A stretch of 64,000 bases of DNA from Annona cherimola (taxonomy: Eukaryota; Streptophyta; Magnoliopsida; Magnoliales; Annonaceae). The notes under the pieces were generated by a model that saw only the letters and a program-made list of their open reading frames with translations, had not been told where the DNA came from and ran no database searches. The stretch covers positions 11,376,264 to 11,440,263 of the forward strand of contig CM059972.1 in the NCBI GenBank assembly GCA_030490835.1. Direction: 5' to 3'. This document shows positions 49,050 through 61,612 of the stretch, in pieces (position 1 is the stretch's first letter; every line of letters begins with the position of its first letter). A program made the translations under genes and the position numbers.

Positions 49050-52000
49050 ATAGAAATAAATCTGCAGACAACAAGTACAAAAAAGAGAAAACTACTGGAT
49101 TGGTAAAACAATTATCTTGATTACAGATGAACCATGAACTGAATAGAGAAATTGAGAATGGAGATTTAGGGAAATCTCATCCAAGGTGGTCCACAAGCCA
49201 GATAACATGAACCTCACAAAAGTTGTGACCATAGCAGTGTTGTTTAATATATGCTAAAAGAATGCTCAAAGCAGCCTCACACTCTAACGTAGAAACTGAT
49301 ATATGTAAAACAACAGAGACCAATGGCTTGCCATCAAAAAGTGAAGTCATCATGTTCTGTTGGACCATTGAGACAGCTTAGAATCACATATTTTATAAAC
49401 TTTCAGAATAACACTTACAGCCAACTGTCTAGATTTGGTACACGATAACTTGGAAATTAAGTGATTAATTCAAATAAGGTGCAGTTCACTTTTCATTAGG
49501 AAAAGAGACTAGTACTAACTACTTGTCACCTAAATCTGAATATCCAAATAACCTCAGTGATATAAAAGCACAAAATCTAAGTATATTTATGGACTACAAG
49601 ATCATACCTAGAAGCAGGAGTTGTTGACAAGGCATTAACCATTGCTGGATTGAATGGGGCTCCTTTCATCAAGTTAGACCAACTAGGCAATTGGCAGGGC
49701 ACACCATGTGGTATCTGGTTGATGCATCCACTCACATAACCAGGCCAAAAATATACTGATGTGTCCAACAGACTTCTTGCAATGCAAGCCTCAACAATGA
49801 GATGCCTCATATTTCCAGCTGCAATTAGATGAATCGCTACGATTATTTGATGAGTACCATGAAATAGCATTTTTGAGTTTCAGTATTTAATTAGAGAGCA
49901 GTTCCAAAGAAATGGAAAGCACCACCATGTGCTCTTTGCAATATCCATGAATTAAGATCGAACTGCCATATGAGTTCAATGATTTAACATTTAGTACCCT
50001 TTCATCCCTGACTAGAAATTTGTTGGGCAGAAGTTTGACATTATCAACACATGGGGAAATTCAGGAAAACAACTTGGACAGGATGATTTTGCACCCATCC
50101 ATAGTGAAACTCACACATTTTAAGAATGATGAAAAAAAAAAAATTGACAGCATTATATTTAAAAAAAATGACAACAGAATAAATCCAACATGGGGAAATA
50201 TAATAGAATTCATCACTTGTAAAGGAAGAAAAAAAATTCTCTCACAGCAGTTCATTGGAATGTCATTCATGCTCATTGACTCAAAGTAACTGCTCCCAAC
50301 TGAAACACCAGATACAAAGAGCATTGCTTTGGCAGCTGCCTGATTGGCTACAGAAATTACAGATTGTGGAGGAGTTAGGATGCTTTCATAATCACCCAGC
50401 ACTTGCAAGCTGGAGACCAAATCCTTACGGCGCTTCCCCACTGCCTGTTTCTCTTTCCATTGGTTAGCAACACTACGTTCCATTTCTTCGACAAGTGCAG
50501 CTTCCTCTTCCTCAATGATAGAAGCAATAGAGAGTGTTGTAATGGACAGCAAAAGACATAAGCGTGTGTCAAGGCGAGGTACAGGACCTTCAACAGGATC
50601 CCTTTCCTGCACAGGATGGAAACAAAAGAAATCAAGAATTCTTCTTTTTTAAACCACAACAAAAGTATCAAAGGATTCTTAAAGTGCAGCTTTATGTACA
50701 AGGCATTGAGGTGTATGTAAACCAAGGCAAAGTATACTCTCTTGCCTACTCATTGACAAAAGAAGGATACAAAAAGAAAATCAAATTGTAATCATATCCT
50801 ACTTATCAAACAACAATTTTTATCAGACCCTAAAGCAATGGAGTTAGTCCAAATGTGAACAGAATACTGGGATACTGATATTGGATAATTTGAGTTGTAT
50901 GTTGAAATAACATGATTGTTGATGTATGCTTTCCAAGTGGCAGCATATTTTGATTCCTGAAAATTATAACATGTTGTGGCCTATCAGATAGAGGGATGAT
51001 TCAGATGGCCTCATATATACTGAAACAAGCAACTCAAATGAATTATACAACTTTCAACGAATGGAGGCAGGAATTATCAAAAGAATCATGTGATAAAAGC
51101 ACTGGGAAGTATGTCTGGGTCCTACAAGCAATCTCACAAGTCACAAGTGCAACATGTAAAGCCAGATATCCTGCTCTTTTACAAACCCTGAATCTTTCAT
51201 TCTCTCCAAATAATGATTTCTGTGGATTTTATTTGGAGAACAGGGTAGAGTATTTTTCTTTCTCATCCTCTTTGTCACAAATTCTGTGAACAGTTACATA
51301 TATCTCCTCACCAAATAAAATCAACTTTCGTTTGAATAAGAAATCCACTTGTAGCAGTGCCATACCCTTTGAACAAGCCTCAGGGCAGCCATCCAAGCAC
51401 CTAAGAAAGTGTCATGCCAGGTGGTACCATTAACTGCCTGAAGAGCCTTTATCAGACCTGTGAAATACAAAATTAACCAAATCTATGAGGCAGACGAAAA
51501 TAACATCTTCGAAAATTCCATACTGGATTAGGAGGGCCCACCATGTAAATGACTTCACACTGAATCGGCATTTATCATGCACCTACTCTGTACATTCCAC
51601 ACTTATCTTGAGGCAATCCACAGTGCCAGTCTGTTAACTGGTCTAACCAGCATTCTTTTGAGCAAGGTCACCTACATAGTGGGCTGACATTCATAGCTTG
51701 GATCTTTGCACATTCCACTATATGGACAAACTATAAAATAAGAATTTTTGGCTTCTGGCAGTGTAATTACCTGTCAGACTTACAATGGCTCCTAGTGCTG
51801 CCACTTGGGTATAATCCAGACAGTCCTCAAGAAACATATCTAATGGAATCCAAAGCGCAGAACGATTAACCCCATGATGGTGACCAGCAGAATATGCCAG
51901 AGAACCTGAGGCAGTAACAGCATGCCATTCTTTGCTCTGACCAGGCTTGTGTTCAGGCCCAAAGTTTTTAGGAACATATGACATTGACATCTGGAGAAAA

Positions 52001-55000
52001 TTCTCTGGAGATATAGTTGAATTTCTTAATGCTGATGAGTTTGCTGCAAGCAGTCGTAGGCGTTGGATGAAGCCTCCCCATTGTGATGGCCTAAACATGC
52101 AATGAATTATTTTACATATTCCTTTTTTTTAAAAAAAAAGGGCAAAAGTCAACACCTAGATGACTAGGTGCTTGACACCAATGTTTGTGAGTGTGCACAT
52201 GTAGTCCAGGGTTCGAAACTAGACTAGGCATTAGCCTCCGTCCAGACCATAATATAAGTAAATAAAAATAAAATAAAGGCAAAAAAGTGAAAGAAAGTAG
52301 AGGTGGAGTCATCAGGGGACTCAGCCATGTGATAAATATCACCTTTATATTGATATTTATATGAAATCATTAAACCATATTGGAGGGAAGGCAAGTACAT
52401 CCCTCTCATGTCAGTTTGTATTTTTTGCATGCAAATTGACCAGGGAATCTAGAAATGATTCCATTGTTCAATTCATTTCTATCATGAACCCCAGGTCCCT
52501 AACAACAAGCATTCAACCTCATGCTAGGTGCAATGTCCTAAGTAATAATGTTGGATAGGGAGGAATGGCAGATTAGTTTAGCACACATCAATTAGGTCTT
52601 TGCTGCTGATGATGAAAATCCTGATAACAAGGACTAATTTTCCTATGGTAACATCGAAGGAATGGACATGCCAATTCCATTGTCGCACATGAAAACTTGA
52701 AAATAGGTGTTGATACATCAAAATCCATAATGCATTTGACAGCATGATAGGAGCTCTTACATGCTTATGCGTGCCAAGTAAAGAAGCCTTGAAGTTACTT
52801 TATGCTGCAGAAACTGCCCAACAAGTTCAACAGCCATTAACATATTTGCTTTGTGTAGTTTGTCATGATTTTCAATTCTTTTCTCATCAAAATTATTTTC
52901 ACCATCTATGTCCATATCTTGGGGCCTAGTTGGCCATCTGGAGTTCTTTTCAGGGGTCAATTCCAACAGCCCTTCGTCATCTAAGGTAGCATCAAGCAAC
53001 TGCCATATGATAGAAAAAACAAATTCTACTACCAGAATCCCAAGTTCAGATGCCTGAATTCCAAATGTCTGTGACAGATTGAGGACATCATCTATTGACG
53101 TGATTATCCTGTGACAGAGAAACATAAAGAAGTTGGTTGCATTCATATCGAGGAAGTATAGCTAGAAGAAACAGAGTACTAAAAAAATGGAAGCAATGGG
53201 AACTTTGATCAAATGAGCCATGGCAGTATAAACTGTCTGTCACATTGAATGGGAACTCAACAGAAACAGAGAAATAGAAATCATGGCCTTGTTAATGGAA
53301 AATCCAAATGGCAAAAGGAGTTCCCACTATCTCAATAGGCACCACACCCTGTTGCCCATGCATGTGTATGCAGACTGCCCATGTCAACTGTAGAAACTGA
53401 CATACAGCGATGCAAAGCATACTTTTAGACATAAGGAAGCTACCAATTATTCAGGTCTTCCCACAACTCACATTCAGTAAAATTAAATCTTACTTTTGAT
53501 GGCAAGGCCCAGTTATCTGATCAGCAAAGGAGAAGGCATGCCTTCTAAGAAGCTCCATATAAAGCCGATAAGCAGCAGGTCTTGACCACCGACAAGGAAT
53601 CACCCTATAGAGATTCAGAAAGCAGAAAATGTGTGTGTCACTAAAGGAAAGGGTGTTGACGTAAAAAAAAAAATGAAAATAATCAAAATCAAAAAGCAAG
53701 CATCAGCGGATTCCATAAACCTTTGATGCTTCAAAAAAATCAAACGAATGAAACAAAATGAACATAGAGAAAACAAAAATTAAAAAACGAAGTGAACATA
53801 AAGAAATTCAAGTACTAAAGATATCATTCGTTGAAAAATAAGAAAAAAAGCAAAATAAGCTAAGTCCCTCCCAACAAAAACAAAAGTTCCAGGCATAATC
53901 CACAGATGGAAACCAACCGACAAGGAAATCTTAATGCTAAAGTTCAGCATGTGAAAATAGCAAATTAACTTCACGTATCAAACCAGAAAGATAAAGAATA
54001 CGAACATCCAAATTATAGATTGGAAAATGACCATTTGGGAAACAAAATTGCAGCCAAAAAAATAGCAGAACTAAACAAAAAATTAGGATCAGACCCATCC
54101 AAGTTTTAAATTGGAAAACAGAATTAGCAAAAAGAAGAACAAATTCATCAACATTATGCATCTCAAGCTAACATGTATGCTCCCAACCTCAATAGAAGCA
54201 ACACCATACATCTCCACTCATGGTATAAGAACCACAAAAGAAATGAACAACTCAGAGAAGCTCCCCAAAGCCATAGAATGAGTCATCCGATTTCCCCCAC
54301 CACAATAACACCAAGAAAAGAAAAAGGAAATTGAAAGACAGAAAAAAGGGTCATCCGCAACTTTCATGCTAGAATCTCGAAACGAAATTCTGAGGGGAAA
54401 AAAACCACATTGCTAACAGTCCAAAAGATTCTTAACTAGAAAATTGCTACCATTCTAAAAGTTGAAACTGGCGATTTAAAAGACTTTATCAAAGGTAAAC
54501 GAAAAGCCACAAAGAGCCACTACAGCGAAGTCAAACAGCTTGTAGTGAGAAATCCAGAATATTCGCATCATCGCAGCAACGCCAATCTAGTTTTTGGTTT
54601 GGTTGGGGGGGATGTGTGGAGGAGGGAGAGTGGAGAGTGGGGTGGGTTGGTAAGTGAAGGGAAAGAAAAGCAACCATTTTCTGAGTCAAAATTAAATGGA
54701 AATCTGCATGTATATATCATGTAATGTGAAGACAAACAAGAAACCCATTGAATGAGCAGCCTATTTCGAAAAACCATACAGTTAAATAAAATGTCAAAAC
54801 GGCGAGAACAAAGGAGACAGTGGGATTCCCACGCCTTACACGATGAAATTTGCAAGTCAAAATTGAACAAGAGAAGAAATAAGTATATCGAAAGCTTCCC
54901 ATAACTGAAAATCTCCTATATAGTCCACAGCTCCGCATTAACAGACAATCCAAAAATCTACAAAACCCACATTATCCAATAGTCCAGCAAAAGAACAAAA

Positions 55001-55530
55001 AAGAATTCTCTTTAAAAAAAAAAAGAAAAAAGAAAAGAAAAGAAATCTCAAGCTCGAAATCGAAATCGAATTACCAAAACCTAAATCACCAAATCCGCAA
55101 ATGTTCGCCACATAAAACAGAGTATCTTAGAGATGCCGAAGAACACGTTTCATACAAAAATCACGCGAAGCCCACATTACGCCAATCTAAATAAATAAGA
55201 AACCACCGCCCATTGACAACAAAGCGAGATACAGAAGCGGAAGCCTCCATACCTCAAAGAAAGCAGCGCGAGGACGAGCATTGGCGGAGCAATCTTCACT
55301 GCCAAGGCCCTCTCCAGATATTTCCAGGCGAGGGGATGGTTGTTGGCCCAGCAGATGTGGGAAACGAGTACATGGGCGAGGTCCGCGGAAGGCAGAGAAA
55401 CGCCGGAGGAGGTCAAGGTGGAAGAGAGATGAATAACCCAGATGAGGGGGTCACTGCCCTTCTCCTGCGCGCCCTTCGTCAGTTCGACAACGCCATCCCA
55501 AACGCAAGAGACTGAAGAAGAAACCGCCAT
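43628..55530 (-). CDS. MED33A: Mediator complex subunit 33 (MED33 / REF4-RFR1 type)
   Basis: Plant Mediator subunit; the Arabidopsis pair REF4/RFR1 (MED33b/a) restrains phenylpropanoid gene expression. Minus-strand exons: 55530-55253, 53604-53494, 53108-52761, 52090-51771, 51457-51366, 50606-50246, 49818-49608, 48336-48222, 47646-47485, 46806-46143, 45265-45059 and 44745-43628. Every junction is GT-AG, phases fit, and 3987 nt give 1328 aa, as expected for the family (about 1300). The protein starts MAVSSSVSCVWDGVVELTKG. Family signatures include LADLAHVLVSHICWANNHPL-like text in exon 1, RPAAYRLYMELLRRHAFSFA (about 100-120), WHDTFLGAWMAALRLVQR (end of exon 5), GNMRHLIVEACIARSLLDTS (exon 7), EKASAATILCGASLIRGWNI (exon 8), YLLLIRNSQV and FPKLKIWYRQHLACIASPLA (exon 10), and the helical C-terminus ending AAAELIISGN. 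The internal ATG of exon 12 is not the start. MED33a or b cannot be told apart here. Confidence 0.94.
47844..48134 (-). mobile_element. Tourist-like MITE, copy 11, in MED33 intron
   Basis: A 291-bp element with ends GGGTGTGTTTG and CAAACACACCC, flanked by CTA at 47841-47843 and CTA at 48135-48137. Best-preserved termini of the family. It lies 87 bp downstream of the exon 8 donor (MED33 reads right to left). Confidence 0.9.
49011..49048. repeat. (GT)19 microsatellite in MED33 intron
   Basis: Uninterrupted 38-bp GT run preceded by a short AT run, in the intron between exons ending at 49608 and starting at 48336. Confidence 0.95.
52135..52275 (+). mobile_element. SINE-like insertion in MED33 intron 3
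   Basis: About 140 bp with AGGGTTCGAAACTAG close to a polymerase III B box, an upstream TAGATGACTAGGTGC A-box-like word, and an A-rich tail (AAGTAAATAAAAATAAAATA). Opposite in orientation to the gene. Family is not identified. Confidence 0.45.
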
Positions 55531-56424
55531 CTCAGGCTCAGATTTTCACTTTCATTGAGAAAGATTGAGGAGCAGGCATGTCGCAGAGCAGAGACAGAAA
55601 GAAATCAAGCAACCAGCTCGCTCTGATAGGCAAGTAGTGTCTGTTATGGGTTATAGAATATGGATGTTTTGTTGGTTTTGCCGATGGAGAACAGGGTATT
55701 GCAGGATCTAGATACTCCGGCCTAGCATGATCCGACATACTCAGGCGATGCAAAATGATTTGTTGGACGATTATTTAATCATATATATATATATATATAT
55801 ATCCAGAACCTTCAGACGTCAAAAATGTACCAGGGTCTTCCGTTGATTCATTGAAAAAGATTGAAAAGCATTTTCAAAGAAAAAATTCCTTTTTTTCAAC
55901 TGCGAATTTCTTCATTATTTTTACCCATGTAAAAATTGCCCTGCATTTGGATTATGACTTGGGATTAGTGAGGTGGTTGAGGTGTCCCGCCTCATATTTT
56001 CTGATTTATTTTTCATCTGGCTGTGATTTTATAGTTTTTGCTTCTAGCTGTTACTTTTGCAACAATGCTTTTTGCCTGTGAATTTTGTTTGAAAAATATT
56101 TTGATACACTACAAGTTGCTATTATTTCGTTGCAAGTTGGCGCATTAATTTTGACGTCTCACAATCCACTTCAAATTGAATAATTGATCACCGGAATATT
56201 TTTGGAAAAACTAAACAAAGATTATAAAAGAAGATTCTGCAAAATTAATAATTACAGGTAAAAATTGCAAAATCCTGAAAAGCTGAGGAGCAAAGGCAAA
56301 TAGGTTACTTTTACATTTTTAAAGAGACGATGTTATCTCAATTGCCGCTAAATATTTGTAGCTAGCTTTCACCATTTTTTGGCGTGATAAATATATATAG
56401 GCCATTTTATGTTTTTATGTTTGA
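55531..56424. other. MED33 upstream region
   Basis: Should hold the MED33 promoter, read leftwards. On the minus strand a TCTATAACC word at about 55645-55655 lies some 120 bp before the ATG and could serve as a TATA box. An (AT)11 run lies at 55781-55802. No gene is recognised to 56424. Confidence 0.35.
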
Positions 56425-56745
56425 GAGAGGATCCTTGCGTCCGGCCATGGGACTCTCCTAAAAATATTTTTTTAAAATTTTTTTATAAACGTGTAAAATT
56501 ATGTATATTTAACTTATAAACTTAGTTTTATTATTTTTGAATATTTTTAAGTATTTTTTGGAGATTTTTAAATTAAAAGTATCAAAAAATCCAAAAAAAT
56601 ACTTAAAAGTATCAAAAAATGGTAAAACTTAATTTATAAATTAAATACACATAATTTTAAATGTTCATGAAAAAACTAAAAAATTTTAAAAATATTTTTT
56701 GATCGGACTCATGATTACCCCCATGTGCCCGATTGCATAAAATCA
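56425..56745. mobile_element. Fold-back element FB7
   Basis: Outer ends TCCGGCCATGGGACTC and GATCGGACTCATGATTAC are partly inverted. The core arms pair through AAACTTAGTTTTATTATTTT at left and TAAAACTTAATTTATAAATT at right, with AAAAAATCCAAAAAAATACT at the centre. Fragmentary Tourist-like text follows at about 56900-57020. Confidence 0.8.
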
Positions 56746-57039
56746 TTCCTCTTTATGTTTTAACGGTTTGAGATGTAAAAAATATTTTGAATATATATAA
56801 AGCAACCATTTGTAGAAATCATTTCTTAAGAACTTTTATGAGAATCATCTCCTTTAATATATGCATAAAAGTAAATATAGTATTTTTAATAAATATTTTT
56901 AAGTATATGTTTCATAATCTAAAAGAGAAGTGAAAAATTATTGAAAAGAAGTTGGGAAAAAGATAGAAAGTAACACGATAATATAAGGATAATAATAAGA
57001 GAGTAGTGCAGTGGGATATAAAGACGTATCTAAATAATT

Positions 57040-57650
57040 TAAGAGAAATGGTCATGTTAGTTTTAACTAAGTAAATGTCTTAATTATTTCATCTCGAAAA
57101 ATCCATTTAAAACATTTTTTGGTTTTCCCCATAAATTTGTTTAAATAGACTTATTTAACATATAAATCAAATTTTACTATTTTTGGACATGTATATATAT
57201 TGAGATTTTTAAATATAAGGATATTTTAAATACATATATACGGAGGTCTGATCCTCGGCCGCATGGGATGCTTTTTTATTTTTTTTATTTTTTTTTTGTA
57301 AACATGTAAAACTAGTGTATGTAGTCTGAAAATTACAACAATATCACTGTATTTAATAAAAAAAATATTTAAAAGCATTCAAAAATTGTAAAACTTAGTT
57401 TATAGGTTAAATATACATAGTTTTATATGTTTATAAAAAATAAAAATAAATAAAAAAGGGTCACACGGGTGGACAAATGGGATCTTTCATCTATTGTATG
57501 TTTATCTTTAAAAAATATATACATATTCAAAAATGGTAAAATTTGGTTTATACGTTAAATATACTTAGATAAACAAGTGTATGAAAAAAAAACAAAAAAA
57601 ATATTTTAAATGAGTTTTTTTAGATAAACTAAGTAAGTCATTTCCTAACT
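57040..57650. mobile_element. Fold-back element FB8, interrupted by FB9
   Basis: Left part 57040-57235 (GTTAGTTTTAACTAAGTAAA, ATAAATCAAATTTTACTATT, GGACATGTATATATATTGAG) is matched in reverse by the right part about 57495-57650 (ATATATACATATTCAAAAAT, AAACTAAGTAAGTCATTTCC). The middle is replaced by another fold-back element. Confidence 0.75.
57240..57490. mobile_element. Fold-back element FB9, nested in FB8
   Basis: Begins around GGTCTGATCCTCGGCCGCAT and ends around GGGTCACACGGGTGGACAAA, with arms GTAAAACTAGTGTATG and CATAGTTTTATATG-type inside. The outer sequence matches FB11 (GGCCGGTCGCATGGGGATGC) rather than FB8, so two subfamilies are present. Confidence 0.7.
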
Positions 57651-57834
57651 GAATTATTTTTCTAATTTAAAATTTAAAAGTAAGCTAATTGTTTAAAAGA
57701 TTTGTGAAAAAAAAATTTACCAAACACACTTTTAATTTTTTAGAGCATCTTGTCAAAGTTGGAAATGAGGGAAAGAGTTGGGAAACAAGACCTATGAAAA
57801 AAACTTTAATAAATAATAATAAAAACATAGACCA

Positions 57835-58075
57835 AAGGGCACTAAGTTTGTTTAGAAAAACAAAACTGTTTAATATAAAAAAAATTTATTTTCTATAATT
57901 ATCTTATTTTTTAAATATTTTTATATAATTATCAGTTCTTTTAATTATTTTTATACAAGTACTCGTACGACTATCCTATCTAATTTAACTTTATTATTTA
58001 TCCATCATCTTATATTCTTTTCTTGTAATTCAAAAACTGTTATATCAAAAACTTCTCACCCACGGAAAAAAACCG
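57835..58075 (-). mobile_element. Tourist-like MITE, copy 12, diverged
   Basis: Reverse orientation, from about AAGTTTGTTTAG to about TTCTCACCC. Recognisable blocks: TCTATAATTATCTTATTTTT and CGACTATCCTATCTAATTTA. Termini are eroded. Confidence 0.6.
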
Positions 58076-58139
58076 GAAAGGCACCAGGAGAATAATAATA
58101 ATAGACAGTTGTTTCGGAAGTAAGAAGAAATGCAGTGGA

Positions 58140-58365
58140 GAATGACACATCAATTCCGTACTCGGTAGTTGCGGGTACAAGAATTGCGCACGCCGGAGGT
58201 GGATTGCAAACAGTCTCTAGGCACTGCCGCACTGGTGTGTCTGGAGTCCGGATTCACTCCTCTTAAAATTCACGCTGGTTACATGCAGCAGTGCCATGGC
58301 CACAAGATGTCCCAATCCATTTTCGCGCCTGCCAATTGCCTAAGGCGAACTTCACTTTCTTGAGC
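58140..58365. other. GC-rich island, unidentified
   Basis: About 225 bp of clearly higher GC than its flanks. An open frame at 58169-58363 (64 codons) has no recognisable similarity. It could be a remnant exon or the body of a decayed element. I do not recognise it. Confidence 0.3.
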
Positions 58366-60089
58366 ATTTTTCACATGGGACTAAGGGAGGTGAGCCAAAG
58401 TTTTTTAAAAGTGCCTATTTGAATCATTTACTGAAACAAGTTGGTCTGCCAAGATAAAAGCTTTGATATTGTTTATTTATTTGATAATTCCTTAAAGAGT
58501 AATTAATTTGATTTCATCACAATATGTTTTCCCAACTAATTAATATTTATTTTTCTAAACTTTATTGAGTACATGTTTGGTATAATATTAAACATATTTG
58601 GCGGGCAAAAACAAAAACAGTTGGTCCATTTCAACCACACCAGCCACAACAAATTTAAGAAGTATCCAACTTTTGCCCGTTCCATTTCGCTTACGCTGAC
58701 AGTTAAAATTAATTAGTAAAGTTCTACCTATTCAAAATATATATATATATATAGTAAAGTTCTTCCTTTTTTTTCAGGTGGGAATTAGCTGATCCACTTT
58801 TTTTCACATGCGCTCATTTATAAGGAGAGAATTTGATTCCCGGTCTTTGCTTTATTCTTTAAATTTTTTTAGTCGGTATTTTCAATCATTTCAATTGGTA
58901 TTACAAGTTAATTATAAGATATTCTAACAATTTCCTATAACATTTTCATAAATATCTAATAATGTCTTTACAAAATCCCTTATTTTTTACTTATTTGGTG
59001 AATACTCCCATAAAACTAGGAGATTGATGTCCTCGTAGCTTATCTAGCGTCAGTTATATGCATGCCCGAACATTGTACCGCGTATGGCTGTTTATTATTT
59101 AAATTTGTACCACTTTAAAATGATCAATCTAGCTTTTATTGTTATTTATATATCATGACAACTCATATTGCATCTAAACACATTCATAACTCTCACACAA
59201 TAAAAGAAATTTTTCAGTAACAATCCCACATCATGGAGAATTTGTGAAAAATACCTCAACATTAGGAGGAATGTGTGAAAATGCTCTCAATCCATGCTAA
59301 GGGAGGAGGGATTCAAACGCATGACTAGAGACATCCATGCCTACACACATTACCATCATGGCTGGAGACATCCATGCCCACACACATTACCACCAGTGCG
59401 ACCCCCTGATGACCAATCTAACTTTTTTAGCATTACAAAACATGCATGCAACTAATTGTCGGATCTATAAGATGGCTTAATATAGTAGACTTCAATATTT
59501 TGCATTAAAGCAGAAGTCCAATATATTTTGAAATATGATAATTTTATTAAGTGGTTAATTCTCTTTTTATTTAAGTATGATCGGAAGACTCCATTCAAGC
59601 AGATAGTGTAAATTCCTCCTCAATATATTTTACACTTTATAGTTGCCTTTCGGCTATTAGTATTATAAGGAAAAAGTGCTATAGGAGAACTGCCCTCGAT
59701 AATATTATTTTTGCTATTCTAAGTAGAATCTATATCATCAATCAATACAAATTTGCTTGTCAATTACCTAAATCTAACATTAGTTAGCAAAGAAATAGTC
59801 GCATATTTCACACATGTTAAGTAGTAGTTTAGTAGTAACAGTAATTAAAACCGATTCTCAATTGCAACGGAAAAAATAAGAAAGTAACAAGGGCAATCAT
59901 TAGGGTGAGTGGAATAAAATTAAAAACCAATAAGATAATTATAGGAAAATAATTAAAGTATCACTTACAGAAAAAGAGTGTAAAAAGTAGGGGAAAAACT
60001 CATCAAATTTTTTTTCTTTTCCCCAACTATAATCTAAAAAGCATGATGGGGCAAAAGAAACGCTACAATTTAATAGCTCTGTGATCTTT
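58366..60089. other. AT-rich spacer, no gene
   Basis: No usable open frame. Contains an AT run at about 58738-58752, the tandem duplication at 59322-59398, and at about 59830-60030 a stretch loosely like the Tourist-family interior. Confidence 0.35.
59322..59398. repeat. Tandem duplication of about 38 bp
   Basis: GAGACATCCATGCCTACACA at about 59327 and GAGACATCCATGCCCACACA about 38 bp later, each followed by CATTACCA; the copies differ at a few positions. Confidence 0.8.
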
Positions 60090-60235
60090 TTAGACCGGCT
60101 TGAGATCACTAGATTTTAGATCGATCTAAACTTAATTTATAAATTAAATATAACTAGATTAACATATTTATAAAAAAAAATTTCAAAAATAAAAAATAAA
60201 AAATATGTTTTTAAACGGGTCTAAAATGATCCATG
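60090..60235. repeat. Half of a fold-back element (FB10)
   Basis: Keeps only one arm of the family: AAACTTAATTTATAAATTAA, ATAACTAGATTAACATATTT and GTTTTTAAACGGGTCTAAAA. The partner arm is missing. Confidence 0.6.
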
Positions 60236-60249
60236 CTTAATTTAATGAG

Positions 60250-60635
60250 GGATAATTTTATGCGGCCTGGTGCACGTGGGCAGCCATGCGTCCGTCTAAA
60301 AAACATATTTTTTTTATTTTTTTAGTTTTTTCATGAATATGTAAAACTAAGTGTATTTAATCTATAAACTAAGTTTTACCATTTTTAGATACTTTTAAGT
60401 TTTTTTTGGATTTTTAAACACAATGGTATTTTTGTAATTTTTTAATTCGAAAATTACTAAAAATGTCAATGTGTTTTAAAATCTAAAAAAATACTTAAAA
60501 GCATTCAAAAATGGTAAAACTTAGTTTATAGGTTAAATACACATAACTCTATATATTTATTAAAAAATCAAAATAATATTTTTAGAAGAGACCCGTGGCC
60601 GGTCGCATGGGGATGCATGGGGTCCTATGCAACCG
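60250..60635. mobile_element. Fold-back element FB11, well preserved
   Basis: Left outer end CACGTGGGCAGCCATGCGTC, right outer end GGTCGCATGGGGATGCATGG. Arms pair over about 130 bp: AAACTAAGTTTTACCATTTT against AAAATGGTAAAACTTAGTTT. Centre near 60455 (TAATTCGAAAATTA, itself palindromic). Confidence 0.85.
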
Positions 60636-61140
60636 TACACATGGGATCCTCCCTCCAATTTAATATATGGTGCCATGATTTACTCGTTGGTATTATTTTT
60701 TACTGATTGGATATATTTTTTATTTGGTACACGTGAAAGCCCACTTTCGTACGTAACGCGCAACTTTCTTTTTTCTTTTTTTTCTTTTTTTTTTTTTCTT
60801 TTCCTTTTTCACCAACCAACTTCTGGACATTCAAGAGAGATGGGCTGCTAGATTTGTACGACACTGCCGTATCCAGATTCAGACCCGAGTAAAAAGCCAA
60901 GACCTACCGTAATCATCTAGAAGCCTACCACACCAAGTTTCAAATCAGTAATCGAGAGCCAAGGGATGTTAACCCTTGGTGGAAGCCAATCTCTTGAATG
61001 GATTATTGGGATTTTTTTTATTTTTATTTTTTTGTCCGGTTGATCTGGTCATTTCCTTTTTGCTGTCTCAGGGATTTGATCCCCGCACCGATGGCAGCCA
61101 TGTCGCGATGTGTTACTGCTGCGCTAGACTGCGGGACTCG

Positions 61141-61260
61141 GATAATTGGGATTTCTGACCATATTACATTGTTGGAGTTTTTTTTTTTTTTTTTTTTTTT
61201 TCTGATTCGGATTATTGGGATTTCTGACCATATTACGTTGCTGGAGTTTTTATTTATTTT
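61141..61260. repeat. Tandem duplication, 69-bp offset, with poly-T
   Basis: ATTGGGATTTCTGACCATAT occurs at 61145 and again at 61214, each followed by TAC(A/G)TTG(T/C)TGGAGTTTTT; the first copy ends in a long T run. A third partial match (ATTATTGGGATTTTT) lies at about 61002. Confidence 0.85.
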
Positions 61261-61331
61261 ATTTTTTTTCATTTGAAAACTGTCTTACAATCTCTTGTAT
61301 CATTTTACAAATCAATTCCTAAGTATTCTAA

Positions 61332-61612
61332 GGGTGTGTTTGGAAAATATTAAAATTTTTAGACGGAAAGTTTTTTCTATAAAAGCTTTTGAATTTGAAA
61401 AAAATGATATGATATGATATATATAATAACGAGGAGTAGAAAGAATAATGTTAAAATAAATATGTTAGTTAGATAAATAGTTGTATAGAAATGATTGAAA
61501 GATAAAGTAATTAGTTGTATAGAAAGATATAAAAAATTATTTATAAATAAGATAATTATGGAGAGTGAACAGTTTTTTTTTTGAAAAAATTTTAGGTGAA
61601 ACAAATATGCCC
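61332..61612 (+). mobile_element. Tourist-like MITE, copy 13, with TAA duplication
   Basis: A 281-bp element, ends GGGTGTGTTTGG and CAAATATGCCC, flanked by TAA at 61329-61331 and TAA at 61613-61615. Interior matches the family in forward orientation. Confidence 0.9.

Noticed and set aside
61055..61100. tRNA-like GATTTGATCCCCGCACC word
   Set aside because: A single B-box-like word on the reverse strand without a matching A box or stem structure.
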